Notes: generated from the letters alone by a model not told the origin. A DNA stretch of 64,000 bases from Clostridia bacterium (GCA_017463105.1 JAFTPU010000002.1:117740-181739), one strand, 5' to 3'; shown: positions 8,506 to 17,224, counted from the first letter of the stretch. Program-made: numbers and translations.

Positions 8506-9195
8506 ATGTCGATGAGAATGCGAAAAAAGAGAAATTTCGAGGCGAGAATGGAGGCGCGGAGCGACCTTTTATTGGCGCGGGGAACAAACGGTATCCTGAA
8601 CATGAAGGAGGCGGCGGAGAATTTTCGCGCGCTGATCGATTTCGAGGCGGCGTTCGGGAACGGAAATCCCGTGGCGCTCGAGATCGGTTGCGGAAAGGGC
8701 GGATTCGTATTGGCGATGGCGGAGAAAGATCCTGCCGTCAATTTTCTTGCTTTGGAGAAAATGAGCAACGTGATTTTGACTCCGTTGGAGGACGCGGCGA
8801 AGCGGGGGATCGAGAACGTGCGTTTTTTGAATATCCGCGCGGAGTGTCTGCCGTGTTATATTCCCGAAAAGAGTTTGGACGCGATCTATCTGAATTTTTC
8901 GACGCCTTTGCCCAAGCTGGGGTACGCCACGCAGCGTTTGACGCATCGGAATTTTTTGGAGGTGTATAAAAAGCTGTTGAAGGACGGCGGGCGTATCGTG
9001 CAAAAGACGGACGATCGGGATTTTTTCGAGTTTTCGTTGGAAGAATACAGGGCGTGCGGGTTTGCGCTCGAGAACGTGACGTACGATCTGCACGAGAACG
9101 GGAATCCCGAATGGAATATCGTGACGGAGTACGAGCAAAAATGGATAGAGCGGGGATTGCCCATTCACCGTGTGGAAGCGGTGTGGAGAAAATGA
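8506..9195 (+). CDS. trmB: tRNA (guanine-N7-)-methyltransferase
   Basis: Methylates guanosine 46 in tRNA variable loops using S-adenosylmethionine. The SAM-binding motif ALEIGCGKGGFVLAMA is near residue 50 and the family's later motifs include NFSTPLPK (usually NFSDPWPK) and TDDRDFFEFS. At 229 residues it is of normal size. The ATG at 8506 is taken because AAAGGA precedes it; two further in-frame ATGs follow within 12 bases. NFSTPLPK in place of NFSDPWPK is a mild deviation. The stop codon lies next to the lipoprotein gene's start region. Confidence 0.9.
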   Translation: MSMRMRKKRNFEARMEARSDLLLARGTNGILNMKEAAENFRALIDFEAAFGNGNPVALEIGCGKGGFVLAMAEKDPAVNFLALEKMSNVILTPLEDAAKRGIENVRFLNIRAECLPCYIPEKSLDAIYLNFSTPLPKLGYATQRLTHRNFLEVYKKLLKDGGRIVQKTDDRDFFEFSLEEYRACGFALENVTYDLHENGNPEWNIVTEYEQKWIERGLPIHRVEAVWRK

Positions 9196-9212
9196 GGAAT
9201 GTGGAGTGCGGA

Positions 9213-10232
9213 ATGAGGAGTGTGAGCAGGAAGAAGTCGGCGCTTGCGTTGGCTTGCGTTTGCGCGTTGGGTGCGTGCGGGGTCGCGGGCTGTAAGCAGG
9301 ATAAAAACGAAATATACGTGTATATGCCCGACGGGGCGCCCGCGCTTGCGTTGGCGGGTGCGATGGCGGGCGATACCGAAACGGACGGGATAAGCTATCG
9401 CGTGGTGGACTCGTCGTCGATCGTCGCGCGGGTGACTTACGAGAACGAGACGGACAACGCCGACGTTTGCGTATTGCCTTTGAATTCCGCCGCGAAACAG
9501 CTCGGCGACGGAAGCGAATATCAGATGCTCGGCGCGGTGACGCACGGGAATTTGTTTTTGATCGCGAAAGACGGAGAGGTGCAATACAACGCCGAAAATT
9601 TGTCTTTATTGAAGGGCAAGACGGTGGGGGTGTTGCAATTGGACAAGGTGCCCGGGCTTACTTTTAAAACGGTGTTGAAAAAGTGCGGGCTCGACTTTAA
9701 CGAGGGCGCGGAGGCGCAGTCGGACAAGGTGAACCTCGTGGGCATGGCTTCGGCGAAGGAGCTGGGTGTGACGGAGGCGGATTGTTACGTATTGGCGGAG
9801 CCCGCCGTGAGCGCACAGGCGAAGAACGGCTATAAGATCGTGGGCGATCTGCAATCGCTTTACGGGGGCGAAGCGGGCTATCCGCAAGCGGTGCTGGTGG
9901 CGAAGAGAACGTTGATCGAAAACGACGGGGAGTGGGTACGCTCGTTTCTCGGTTCGGTAAAGGATTCGGTCGCTTGGCTGGAGACGGCGAGCGGGGCGGA
10001 GATCGTTTCGGCGGTGGAGGCGCACCTCGAGGACGCCGATTACGAGACGAGCTTAAAGGCGCAGATACTCGATATCGAGGGCGTGAAAGTGCGGTGCGGG
10101 GTGCGGTTCGAGCAGTCGCTCGATTGCGCGGCGAAGGCGAACGCGTATCTTGCTTTGGCGCGGACGGTGAACGAAAAGCTTGCCGTGTTGCCGAGTGAAA
10201 ATTTTTATTGCATGACGGATTTTAACACGTAA
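9213..10232 (+). CDS. ABC transporter substrate-binding lipoprotein
   Basis: A 339-residue solute-binding protein that should capture a small molecule outside the membrane and pass it to the permease encoded next. The N-terminus is a lipoprotein signal (RKKSALALACVCALGACGVAGC), with lipidation at the last Cys. The body resembles the SsuA/THI5-type fold (ADVCVLPLNSAAKQL, GKTVGVLQLDKVPG, YVLAEPAVSAQAKNG). The start at 9213 gives a clean signal peptide behind GGAG; ATG 9192, overlapping the trmB stop, is an alternative. The substrate (sulfonate, nitrate-like or pyrimidine precursor) cannot be told from sequence. Short GGAGTGCGGAATG repeats overlap the start. Confidence 0.8.
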   Translation: MRSVSRKKSALALACVCALGACGVAGCKQDKNEIYVYMPDGAPALALAGAMAGDTETDGISYRVVDSSSIVARVTYENETDNADVCVLPLNSAAKQLGDGSEYQMLGAVTHGNLFLIAKDGEVQYNAENLSLLKGKTVGVLQLDKVPGLTFKTVLKKCGLDFNEGAEAQSDKVNLVGMASAKELGVTEADCYVLAEPAVSAQAKNGYKIVGDLQSLYGGEAGYPQAVLVAKRTLIENDGEWVRSFLGSVKDSVAWLETASGAEIVSAVEAHLEDADYETSLKAQILDIEGVKVRCGVRFEQSLDCAAKANAYLALARTVNEKLAVLPSENFYCMTDFNT

Positions 10233-10243
10233 AGGACGGGAGC

Positions 10244-10999
10244 GTGAAAAAGGGTATCGGAAAAAATTTGTTATATACTCTTGCGGCGGTCGCGTTTCTG
10301 ATCGCCTTTTGGGCGGTCGCTTGGGCGGCGGTGGGGAACGAGCTTCTCGTGCCTTCTTTTTCCGATACCGTAAAAGAATTTTTCGCTTTATGGACAGACG
10401 GGGCGTTTTGGGTAGGATTTTTACGCACGCTTTTGCGGGTGCTTGTCGCCTTCGTTTTATCCTTCGTTTCGGCGGTGGGTTTGGCGGTGATCTCGTACCT
10501 GCTCCCCCCGTTTGGACGGTTTTTCGCGCCGATCGTCGCCGTTTTGCGGTCGATGCCCGTGCTGGCGGTGCTATTGATACTGATCGTGTGGACGAGCGCG
10601 GGCGTTGCGCCCGTGTGGGTGGCGTTTTTTTCGCTGTTTCCGATGCTGTACGCGGGCACGCTTTCCGCATTGGCGGGCGTGGATAAAGACCTTATCGAAA
10701 TGAGCCGTGCGTTTAAAGTGCCCGTGAAAAGACGGGTAAGCGGGCTGTATCTGCCTGCGGTGACGCCGTATATGATAAGGGAATCGGGCGCGGGGCTCGG
10801 GTTTGCCGTGAAGCTCGTCGTGTCGGCGGAGGTGCTGGTGCGGACGAAAAACAGCCTTGGCGGGCTGATACAAAACGCACAGTTGTATACGGAAATGCCG
10901 ACCTTATTCGCGCTGGTGGTCGTGGCTTGCGTTGCGGGCTTCGCTTTCGATTGCCTTGGAACGGCGATCGGAAACGCCGTCGAAAGGAGGCTGCAATGA
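10244..10999 (+). CDS. ABC transporter permease
   Basis: A 251-residue membrane protein with about six hydrophobic segments, the first at residues 7-30. It has the cytoplasmic coupling region typical of SsuC/TauC-like permeases (ALAGVDKDLIEMSRAFKVPVKRRVSGLYLPAVTPYM, an EAA-like loop). The start is GTG 10244 behind AAAGGACGGGAGC. It follows the binding protein by 11 bases and overlaps the ATPase start by four (ATGA), so the three genes form one operon. Substrate unknown. Confidence 0.85.
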   Translation: MKKGIGKNLLYTLAAVAFLIAFWAVAWAAVGNELLVPSFSDTVKEFFALWTDGAFWVGFLRTLLRVLVAFVLSFVSAVGLAVISYLLPPFGRFFAPIVAVLRSMPVLAVLLILIVWTSAGVAPVWVAFFSLFPMLYAGTLSALAGVDKDLIEMSRAFKVPVKRRVSGLYLPAVTPYMIRESGAGLGFAVKLVVSAEVLVRTKNSLGGLIQNAQLYTEMPTLFALVVVACVAGFAFDCLGTAIGNAVERRLQ

Positions 11000-11661
11000 A
11001 GGGCGTGATTTCCAAATCGTACGGCGAAAAGCAGGTATTTTCCGAGCTTTCTTTTGAAATAGAACGGGGCGACGCGGTGTGTGTTCTCGGGGCTTCGGGC
11101 ACGGGGAAAACCACGCTTCTGAATATTTTGGCGGGCTTGACCGAGTTTCAGGGCGAGACGTTAGACGTGCCCGAAAAGGTGGGGTACGTGTTTCAAGAGC
11201 CGAGATTGTTGCCGAATTTAAGCGCGTTGGAAAATCTCGTATACGCGGGGTGCGAGCGCGCGGAAGCGGAACGGGTGTTGGATAAGATCGGGCTTTCGGA
11301 ACATAAAAATAAAAGACCGAAGCGGCTTTCGGGCGGGGAAAAACAGCGCGTGGCGGTGGCGCGGGCGTTCGCTTGCGGGGCGGAGCTTTTATTATTGGAC
11401 GAGCCGTTTTCGTCACTCGATACCGCGCTCAAAATTCGGCTGTGGGAAACGTTTGCAGAGCTTTGGAAAGAGAAACAGCCGACGGTGGTTTTGGTGACGC
11501 ACGATATCGAGGAGGCTTGGGCGTTGGGACGGCGGATCGTCGTTTTGGATAAGGGGACGATCGTTTACGATACGCGCCCGAAACGGGCGGGCTATCCCGC
11601 GCCGTATGGGGAAAAAACGGAAGAAAAGGAAAAATTGTTGCGAGTTTTGTTGGGATTGTAG
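10996..11661 (+). CDS. ABC transporter ATP-binding protein
   Basis: A 221-residue ATPase that powers the importer. It shows Walker A GASGTGKTT, Q-loop FQEPRL, signature LSGGEKQRVAVARAF, Walker B LLLLDEPFSSLD and the switch histidine in VLVTHDIEEA. The start at 10996 is supported by AAAGGAGG and by the ATGA overlap with the permease. Slightly short for the SsuB/TauB group but complete. Confidence 0.9.
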   Translation: MKGVISKSYGEKQVFSELSFEIERGDAVCVLGASGTGKTTLLNILAGLTEFQGETLDVPEKVGYVFQEPRLLPNLSALENLVYAGCERAEAERVLDKIGLSEHKNKRPKRLSGGEKQRVAVARAFACGAELLLLDEPFSSLDTALKIRLWETFAELWKEKQPTVVLVTHDIEEAWALGRRIVVLDKGTIVYDTRPKRAGYPAPYGEKTEEKEKLLRVLLGL

Positions 11662-11736
11662 GAAAAGATAAACGCGGAGTGCGGAGCGCGGAATGGCGGA
11701 ATAATCTAAAATAATACGTTTATATTTTTAGTATCG

Positions 11737-11765
11737 GGGCGGAGTGGAAAACTCTGCCCTTTTAT
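11737..11765 (+). terminator. Intrinsic terminator of the ABC operon
   Basis: GGGCGGAGT (11737-11745) pairs with ACTCTGCCC (11751-11759), one G-U pair, loop GGAAA, followed by TTTTAT. Confidence 0.8.
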
Positions 11766-11776
11766 ACAAAAAACCG

Positions 11777-11805
11777 TTGACAAAGAAAGGAAAAGGTGGT
11801 AAAAT
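11777..11805 (+). promoter_or_regulatory. Promoter of the structured RNA / leader
   Basis: TTGACA (11777-11782), 17-base spacer, TAAAAT (11800-11805). The expected start of transcription falls at the first bases of the 17-bp helix described next. Confidence 0.8.
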
Positions 11806-11809
11806 GAAA

Positions 11810-11931
11810 CTGCGACATAATTGAATAGTTTTTGGCAGGCAGAGTATACTTCTTTGGTAGAAGTGTAGCTTTTTCGCGTTACAAAAAGACTTTGCCTAAA
11901 AAATCTTTATAGTAATTCAATTGTGTCGCAG
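11810..11931 (+). ncRNA. Candidate structured RNA with a three-way junction
   Basis: Bases 11810-11826 pair with 11915-11931 over 17 consecutive pairs (one G-U). Inside, TTTTTGGCA near 11829-11837 can pair with TGCC-T-AAAAA near 11894-11903. This encloses two hairpins: TATACTTCT-TTGGT-AGAAGTGTA (about 11845-11867) and a CTTTTT/AAAAAG hairpin (about 11870-11888). Transcription should begin at the helix and an intrinsic terminator follows at 11956, so it could be a free RNA of about 180 bases or a regulatory leader of the lipoprotein gene. I recognise no known riboswitch, T-box or 6S core. A small inverted-repeat transposon (MITE) with 17-bp ends is the alternative. Confidence 0.55.
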
Positions 11932-11955
11932 CAAAGCGAAAATACATTTTTACAG

Positions 11956-11990
11956 ATGTCGTTTCGTTTTGCGAAGCGGCATTTTTTATT
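11956..11990 (+). terminator. Intrinsic terminator between RNA candidate and lipoprotein gene
   Basis: ATGTCGTTTCG (11956-11966) pairs with CGAAGCGGCAT (11972-11982) with two G-U pairs and a T-rich loop. It is followed by TTTTTTATTTT. It lies just before the AGGAGG of the next gene, so it would act as an attenuator if read-through occurs. Confidence 0.8.
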
Positions 11991-12006
11991 TTGCAGGAGG
12001 TTTTTT

Positions 12007-13692
12007 ATGAAAAAAGCGAAGAAATTTTTATTGACGATACTGTCGGTTTTAACGACAGGGCTTTGCGCGCTTGGCATGGCGGGTTGCAAGGAAACAGAAA
12101 AAGGCGAACAGGGCGTTGGTATCGAAAGCGTGGAAGTCGATGAGGACGGAAACCTCGTTATCACGCTGACGGACGGCACTACGCTCGAGGAGATCGAATT
12201 GCCTGCTACGAAAGCTTGCGAGCACGAAGTAAGCTCTTGGAAAATCTTTCAGCAAGGGCAAACGGTAACGACTTGTGAAACGGCGCTTTTTTACGGCGAA
12301 TGTAAGGATTGCGGGGAAATTACCTTTAAAAAAGGCGCAACACACCGCTTTGGGTTTGGTATAGGAGTACAAGAAGCGACTTGCACAAGCGAGGGCTACG
12401 AATATCAACAATGCAGTGTTTGCGGGTATATGAAAAAAACGAATGTAACCGAAGCACTCGGACACGCATTTGGCGAATGGGTGGAATCTTCCGCCGCAAC
12501 CTGCGAATGGTCGGGTTATAACGTGAGATACTGTACGAGAGTTAATTGCTCGGGATACGAATATAAAACGGTAGACGCGCTTGGACACGACGAACAGGAT
12601 ATCGTAGTGGAGCCGACCTGTTCGACGGCGGGATATACGCAACACGGCTGTACGAGGTGTACGTACAACCGCTCGACGGATACGTACGTAAGCGCGTTGG
12701 GGCATACCGTGGCAAACGGGAAATGTAGCCGTTGTCAAAAGGAAGAAAGTACGGGCTTGATCTTTGCGCTTGTAAACGGTACGTATACGCTTGCGGCAAT
12801 CGGCACTTGCGCGGATACGGATATTATGATCCCCGAAAAATACAACGGCGTGGCGGTAACGGCGATCGGCGATAGGGCGTTCGAGGATTGCGGGGGCTTA
12901 ACAAGTATCACGATTCCCGGTAGTGTAACGAGTATTGGTAGTTATGCGTTCTATTGGTGCAGTAGCTTAACAAGTATAGTAATCCCCGACAGCGTAACGG
13001 CGATCGGCGATAGGGCGTTCGAGGATTGCGGGGGCTTAACAAGTATCACGATTCCCGGTAGTGTAACGAGTATTGGTAGTTATGCGTTCTATTGGTGCAG
13101 TAGCTTAACAAGTGTCACGATCCCCGGCAGTGTAACGAGTATTGGTAGTTATGCGTTCTATGGGTGCAGTAGCTTAACAAGTGTCACGATTCCCGACAGC
13201 GTAACAAGTATTGGTAGTTATGCGTTCTATTGGTGCAGTAGCTTAACAAGTATAGTAATCCCCGACAGTGTAACAAGTATTGGAGAAGGTGCGTTCTATG
13301 GGTGCAGAGGCTTAACAAGTGTAACAATGGGCGACAGCGTAACGAGTATTGGGGATGGGGCGTTCGATAATACGGGGTATTATAACAATGAAAGCAATTG
13401 GGAAAACGGCGTGCTGTATTTAGACGGTTGGTTATTGGAGGCAAAAGATAAGGTTGTCAGTGGAAAATATACGATTAAAGCAGGTACGGTGGGTATTGGT
13501 AGTAATGCGTTCTATAATTGTGATTATTTGACAAGCGTAACGATACCCGACAGCGTAACGAGTATTGGTGGGTATGCGTTCTATAATTGTGATAATTTAA
13601 CTATCTATTGCGAGGCGGCAAGCAAGCCCGACGGGTGGGATAGCAATTGGCAAGGATCTTGTTCCGTGGTTTGGGGATATAAGGGAAATTAA
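12007..13692 (+). CDS. BspA-like leucine-rich-repeat lipoprotein
   Basis: A 561-residue exported surface protein. The lipoprotein signal ends at LGMAGC (Cys 27). Residues about 70-255 form a cysteine-rich region with repeated CxxC pairs and ALGH motifs (EALGHAFGEW, DALGHDEQD, SALGHTVANGKC), probably structural or metal-binding. From about 285 on there are 23-residue LRR_5/BspA repeats of the type LTSITIPGSVTSIGSYAFYWC. BspA proteins bind host or bacterial surfaces in several gut and oral species; the role here is inferred. The ATG has AGGAGG upstream. Several repeats are identical at DNA level, so repeat number may change easily. Confidence 0.85.
   Translation: MKKAKKFLLTILSVLTTGLCALGMAGCKETEKGEQGVGIESVEVDEDGNLVITLTDGTTLEEIELPATKACEHEVSSWKIFQQGQTVTTCETALFYGECKDCGEITFKKGATHRFGFGIGVQEATCTSEGYEYQQCSVCGYMKKTNVTEALGHAFGEWVESSAATCEWSGYNVRYCTRVNCSGYEYKTVDALGHDEQDIVVEPTCSTAGYTQHGCTRCTYNRSTDTYVSALGHTVANGKCSRCQKEESTGLIFALVNGTYTLAAIGTCADTDIMIPEKYNGVAVTAIGDRAFEDCGGLTSITIPGSVTSIGSYAFYWCSSLTSIVIPDSVTAIGDRAFEDCGGLTSITIPGSVTSIGSYAFYWCSSLTSVTIPGSVTSIGSYAFYGCSSLTSVTIPDSVTSIGSYAFYWCSSLTSIVIPDSVTSIGEGAFYGCRGLTSVTMGDSVTSIGDGAFDNTGYYNNESNWENGVLYLDGWLLEAKDKVVSGKYTIKAGTVGIGSNAFYNCDYLTSVTIPDSVTSIGGYAFYNCDNLTIYCEAASKPDGWDSNWQGSCSVVWGYKGN
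12857..13592 (+). repeat. 69-bp tandem repeats encoding the LRR domain
   Basis: The repeat unit is 69 bases (23 codons). A block of about 119 bases beginning at 12857 is repeated without change beginning at 12995, two units downstream. Other units differ by a few bases. One stretch (about 13360-13490) is non-repetitive. Confidence 0.85.
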
Positions 13693-13730
13693 GCGCGGAG
13701 TGCGAAGCCTGAACATATAAAATAAAGAGA

Positions 13731-13794
13731 AATGGCGTTGTCTGAAATGGGGCAACGCCATTCGCTTGACTTTTATCGATATCTTTGCTACAAT
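13731..13794 (+). promoter_or_regulatory. Hairpin and promoter upstream of rex
   Basis: AATGGCGTTG (13731-13740) pairs perfectly with CAACGCCATT (13753-13762) over a 12-base loop, probably the end of the lipoprotein transcript. It is followed at once by TTGACT (13766-13771), a 17-base spacer and TACAAT (13789-13794). I do not see a convincing Rex operator here. Confidence 0.65.
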
Positions 13795-13812
13795 TTTATT
13801 CGAGGTGCTACT

Positions 13813-14472
13813 ATGAAAGAAAAAGATATCGAAAAGGATAATTCCATTTCCAAGGCGACGATCGCGAGAATGCCGCTCTATCTGCATTTTTTACAAGAAG
13901 AAAATTCCAAGGGCGCAAAATACATTTCTTCGACGGTTATTGCGCAAAATATTTCCGTATCGTCGGTGCTTGTACGCAAAGACCTCGCGCTCGTTTCCTC
14001 CGAAGCGGGGCGGCCGAGGCTGGGGTTTGCGATCAGCCGTCTGATCGTCGATATCGAAAAATTCTTGGGCTACGATAATATTTCCGACGCGGTGGTCGTC
14101 GGCGCGGGAGGCTTGGGCAGGGCGTTCCTTGCCTACGAGGGATTTAAAAGCAACGGGCTGAACGTGGTCGCCGCGTTCGACGTGGACGAAAGGCTTATCG
14201 GGACGAGCGTGGCGGGGAAGGAGATATTTTCGCTTTCCGAGCTCGATTCGTTCGTGGCGGAAAATAAAATCAAGATAGGCATAGTCGCCGTACCCAAGCA
14301 AGCCGCACAGGAGGTGGTGAACCGTCTGGTTGCGGCGGGTGTCAAGGCGATCTGGAATTTTGCGCCCGCGCCGTTGCGCGTGCCGAAGGATATCGTATTA
14401 AAGACGGAGGATCTCGCGGCGTCGCTTGCGATGTTGGCGGGAAAGCTGTACAAGACGGACGAAAGGCGTTAA
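13813..14472 (+). CDS. rex: Redox-sensing transcriptional repressor Rex
   Basis: A dimeric DNA-binding repressor that releases operators when NADH is high, turning on fermentation genes. The 219-residue protein has an N-terminal winged helix (YISSTVIAQNISVSSVLVRKDLALVS), the NAD(H)-binding glycine motif VVVGAGGLGRAF near residue 98, and a C-terminal domain-swap helix. ATG 13813 is chosen behind GAGG, since the TACAAT box excludes earlier starts. It lies just before adhE and the hydrogenase, typical Rex targets. Confidence 0.93.
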   Translation: MKEKDIEKDNSISKATIARMPLYLHFLQEENSKGAKYISSTVIAQNISVSSVLVRKDLALVSSEAGRPRLGFAISRLIVDIEKFLGYDNISDAVVVGAGGLGRAFLAYEGFKSNGLNVVAAFDVDERLIGTSVAGKEIFSLSELDSFVAENKIKIGIVAVPKQAAQEVVNRLVAAGVKAIWNFAPAPLRVPKDIVLKTEDLAASLAMLAGKLYKTDERR

Positions 14473-14526
14473 GGCGCGTTTCGTATCTGCCCTTTTCGGG
14501 CGCAAGACGCGCGAAGGGGGAGAACA

Positions 14527-17133
14527 ATGAAAGAAACGAAAACGGACGAAAAGGCTTTGCGCGCGCTTATGGAGCGCGTGCGTGCGGCGCAGACGGAGTT
14601 TGCGTTATACTCGCAGGAGCGGGTGGACGAGATATTCAAGGCGGCGGCGTTTGCCGCCAATGCCGCGCGGCTGGAGCTTGCCGAAGCGGCGGTGAAAGAG
14701 ACGGGTATGGGCGTATTTGAGGACAAGGTGCTCAAAAACCATTACGCGGCGGAATATATTTACAATCGTTACAAAGACGAAAAAACGTGTGGGGTGGTCG
14801 AACGCGACGAGGCGAACGGCTACACCCGTATAGCCGAGCCGATCGGGGTTGCGGCGGCGATCGTGCCGACGACGAACCCGACGTCTACGGCTATTTTTAA
14901 AGCGTTGATCTGTTTAAAGACCCGAAACGGGTTGATCATGTCGCCGCATCCGCGGGCGAAAAATTGCACGATCGCGGCGGCGAAAGTCGTGCTGGAAGCC
15001 GCGATAAAGGCGGGCGCGCCCGAAAATATCATCGGGTGGATAGAGGAGCCGAGCGTGGAGGCGAGCGCGGAACTTATGAAGGAAGCGGATATCATTCTCG
15101 CGACGGGCGGTCCCGCGATGGTGCGTGCGGCGTATTCGTCGGGAAAGCCCGCGATCGGCGTAGGGGCGGGCAACACGCCCGCCGTGATCGACAGGACGGC
15201 AGATATCCGCGTCGCCGTTTCGTCCGTGCTTCATTCGAAAACGTTCGATAACGGCGTGATCTGTGCGTCCGAGCAGTCGGTGGTCGTGGCGACGGAGATA
15301 TACGAAGAATTTCGGGCGGAGCTGAAAAAACAGGGCGCGTATTTTCTTGCGGGCGAGGAGCTCGACAAGACGCGGGAACTGATGTTCGGCGAGGGGCGTT
15401 TGAACGCGAAGATCGTCGGGCAGACGGCGGAATTTATCGCGGGGCTTGTCGGGATAGAGGCGCCGAAGGGGACGAAGGTGCTCGTGGGCGAAGTGGAATC
15501 GGTGGGAGACGAGGAGGCGTTTGCGAAGGAAAAGCTTTCGCCCGTGTTGGCGATGTACCGCGCGAAGGATTTCAACGACGCGCTCGATAAGGCGGACGCG
15601 TTGGTGAAAGGCGGGGGTATGGGACATACCGCGTCGCTGTTCATCGACGAGGGCAGAGCGGAGGGGAGGCTGACGGCGTTTTGCGAACGCATGAAAACCT
15701 GCCGTATTCTTATCAATACGCCGGCGGCGCAGGGCGGTATCGGCGATCTGTATAATTTCCGTTTGACGCCGTCGTTGACCTTGGGGTGCGGCTCGTGGGG
15801 CGGCAACAGCGTGTGCGAAAACGTGGGGATCCGCGAGCTGATCAATATCAAGACGGTGGCGGAGCGCAGGGAGAACATGCTGTGGTTGCGGGTGCCCGAG
15901 AAAATCTATTTCAAGCGCGGGTGTTTAAGGACGGCTTTGCGCGAGCTTGACGAGGTATACGGGAAGAAGCGGGCGTTCGTCGTGACGGACGAGTATCTGT
16001 ATAACAGCGGGGCGTGCAAGCGGATCACGGACGAGCTGGACGAAATGAAGATCGCGCACGCGGAGTTTTTCGGCGTTACGCCCGATCCCACTTTGGCGTG
16101 TACGAAAGAGGGCGCGAGGCGTATGGCGGAGTTTGCGCCCGACGTGATCATCGCGCTCGGCGGCGGGTCGCCGATGGACGCGGCGAAGATCATGTGGACA
16201 ATGTACGAGCACCCCGAGGTGCGTTTCGAGGACCTTGCGATGCGGTTTATGGATATCCGCAAGCGGGTGTACGGGTTCCCGAGAATGGGAAAAAAGGCGA
16301 CGTTCGTGGCGATCCCGACGACGGCGGGCACGGGGAGCGAGGTGACGCCGTTCGCCGTGATCACCGACGAGAAAACGGGGGCGAAATATCCGCTGGCGGA
16401 TTATGAATTGTTGCCGCATATCGCGATTTGCGACGTCGAATTGATGCTCGACATTCCCAAAAGGCTGACGGCGTTTGCGGGGTTCGACGCATTATCGCAC
16501 GCGATCGAGGCGGCGGTCTCCGTGATGGCGTCCGATTTTACGAACGGGCTTGCCTTCGAGGCGATATCCTTGCTCGTCGAATACCTGCCCCGTGCGTTTG
16601 AGAAAGGACGGGAGGATATCGTGGCGCGCGAAAAGGTGGCGAATGCGGCGACGATCGCGGGGATCGCGTTTGCAAACGCGTTTTTGGGGCTGTGCCATTC
16701 GATGGCGCATAAGCTGGGCGCGTATTGGCATTTGCCGCACGGCATGGCGAACTCGCTGTTGCTCGTCGGGGTGATGAAATTCAACGCTTCGGAAAATCCG
16801 TTGAAGATGGGTACGTTCCCGCAGTACGCGTATCCCGACGCGCTTGCGCGGTACGGGCGTATCGCGGAAAGATTGGGCGAAAAAGGAGATACGGACGAGA
16901 AGTCTTTCGAGAACCTGATAAAGAAGATCAAAGCGTTACAGAAGTTTTTGGGAATGCCCGAAACGATCAAAGAGGCGATCGGGGATAAGGGCACGGAGCA
17001 GGAGTTTTTGGATTCGCTGGACAAGATGAGTCGCGACGCGTTCGACGACCAATGCACGGGGGCGAACCCGAGGTATCCGCTTGTTTCGGAGATCAGGGAA
17101 ATTTATCTCGAAGCGTATTACGGGGAAAAATAA
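14527..17133 (+). CDS. adhE: Bifunctional acetaldehyde-CoA / alcohol dehydrogenase
   Basis: Reduces acetyl-CoA to acetaldehyde and then to ethanol with two NADH, the main electron sink in many fermenters; forms long cytosolic spirosomes. The 868-residue length is normal. Residues 1-430 form the aldehyde dehydrogenase part with its catalytic Cys in DNGVICASEQSVV. Residues about 450-868 form the iron-dependent alcohol dehydrogenase with GGGSPMDAAK, TTAGTGSEVTPFAV and the iron-ligand region HSMAHKLGAYWHLPHG. GGGGGAG precedes the ATG. Regulation by the adjacent Rex is likely from family knowledge. A dispersed-motif copy lies at 16571-16591 (minus strand). Confidence 0.97.
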   Translation: MKETKTDEKALRALMERVRAAQTEFALYSQERVDEIFKAAAFAANAARLELAEAAVKETGMGVFEDKVLKNHYAAEYIYNRYKDEKTCGVVERDEANGYTRIAEPIGVAAAIVPTTNPTSTAIFKALICLKTRNGLIMSPHPRAKNCTIAAAKVVLEAAIKAGAPENIIGWIEEPSVEASAELMKEADIILATGGPAMVRAAYSSGKPAIGVGAGNTPAVIDRTADIRVAVSSVLHSKTFDNGVICASEQSVVVATEIYEEFRAELKKQGAYFLAGEELDKTRELMFGEGRLNAKIVGQTAEFIAGLVGIEAPKGTKVLVGEVESVGDEEAFAKEKLSPVLAMYRAKDFNDALDKADALVKGGGMGHTASLFIDEGRAEGRLTAFCERMKTCRILINTPAAQGGIGDLYNFRLTPSLTLGCGSWGGNSVCENVGIRELINIKTVAERRENMLWLRVPEKIYFKRGCLRTALRELDEVYGKKRAFVVTDEYLYNSGACKRITDELDEMKIAHAEFFGVTPDPTLACTKEGARRMAEFAPDVIIALGGGSPMDAAKIMWTMYEHPEVRFEDLAMRFMDIRKRVYGFPRMGKKATFVAIPTTAGTGSEVTPFAVITDEKTGAKYPLADYELLPHIAICDVELMLDIPKRLTAFAGFDALSHAIEAAVSVMASDFTNGLAFEAISLLVEYLPRAFEKGREDIVAREKVANAATIAGIAFANAFLGLCHSMAHKLGAYWHLPHGMANSLLLVGVMKFNASENPLKMGTFPQYAYPDALARYGRIAERLGEKGDTDEKSFENLIKKIKALQKFLGMPETIKEAIGDKGTEQEFLDSLDKMSRDAFDDQCTGANPRYPLVSEIREIYLEAYYGEK

Positions 17134-17139
17134 ACGCAA

Positions 17140-17185
17140 ACACGGCACGGAAGGATTGACAAGCTCCGTGCCGTTGTGTTATAAT
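17140..17185 (+). promoter_or_regulatory. Promoter of the hydrogenase gene inside an inverted repeat
   Basis: TTGACA (17156-17161), 18-base spacer, TATAAT (17180-17185). The -35 box sits in the loop between ACGGCACGGA and its perfect complement TCCGTGCCGT. The dyad may be the adhE terminator (no T-tract), an operator, or both. Confidence 0.65.
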
Positions 17186-17224
17186 TACGCATGAAAGGAT
17201 ATATCCTGAAAGGAGCGTATACGA

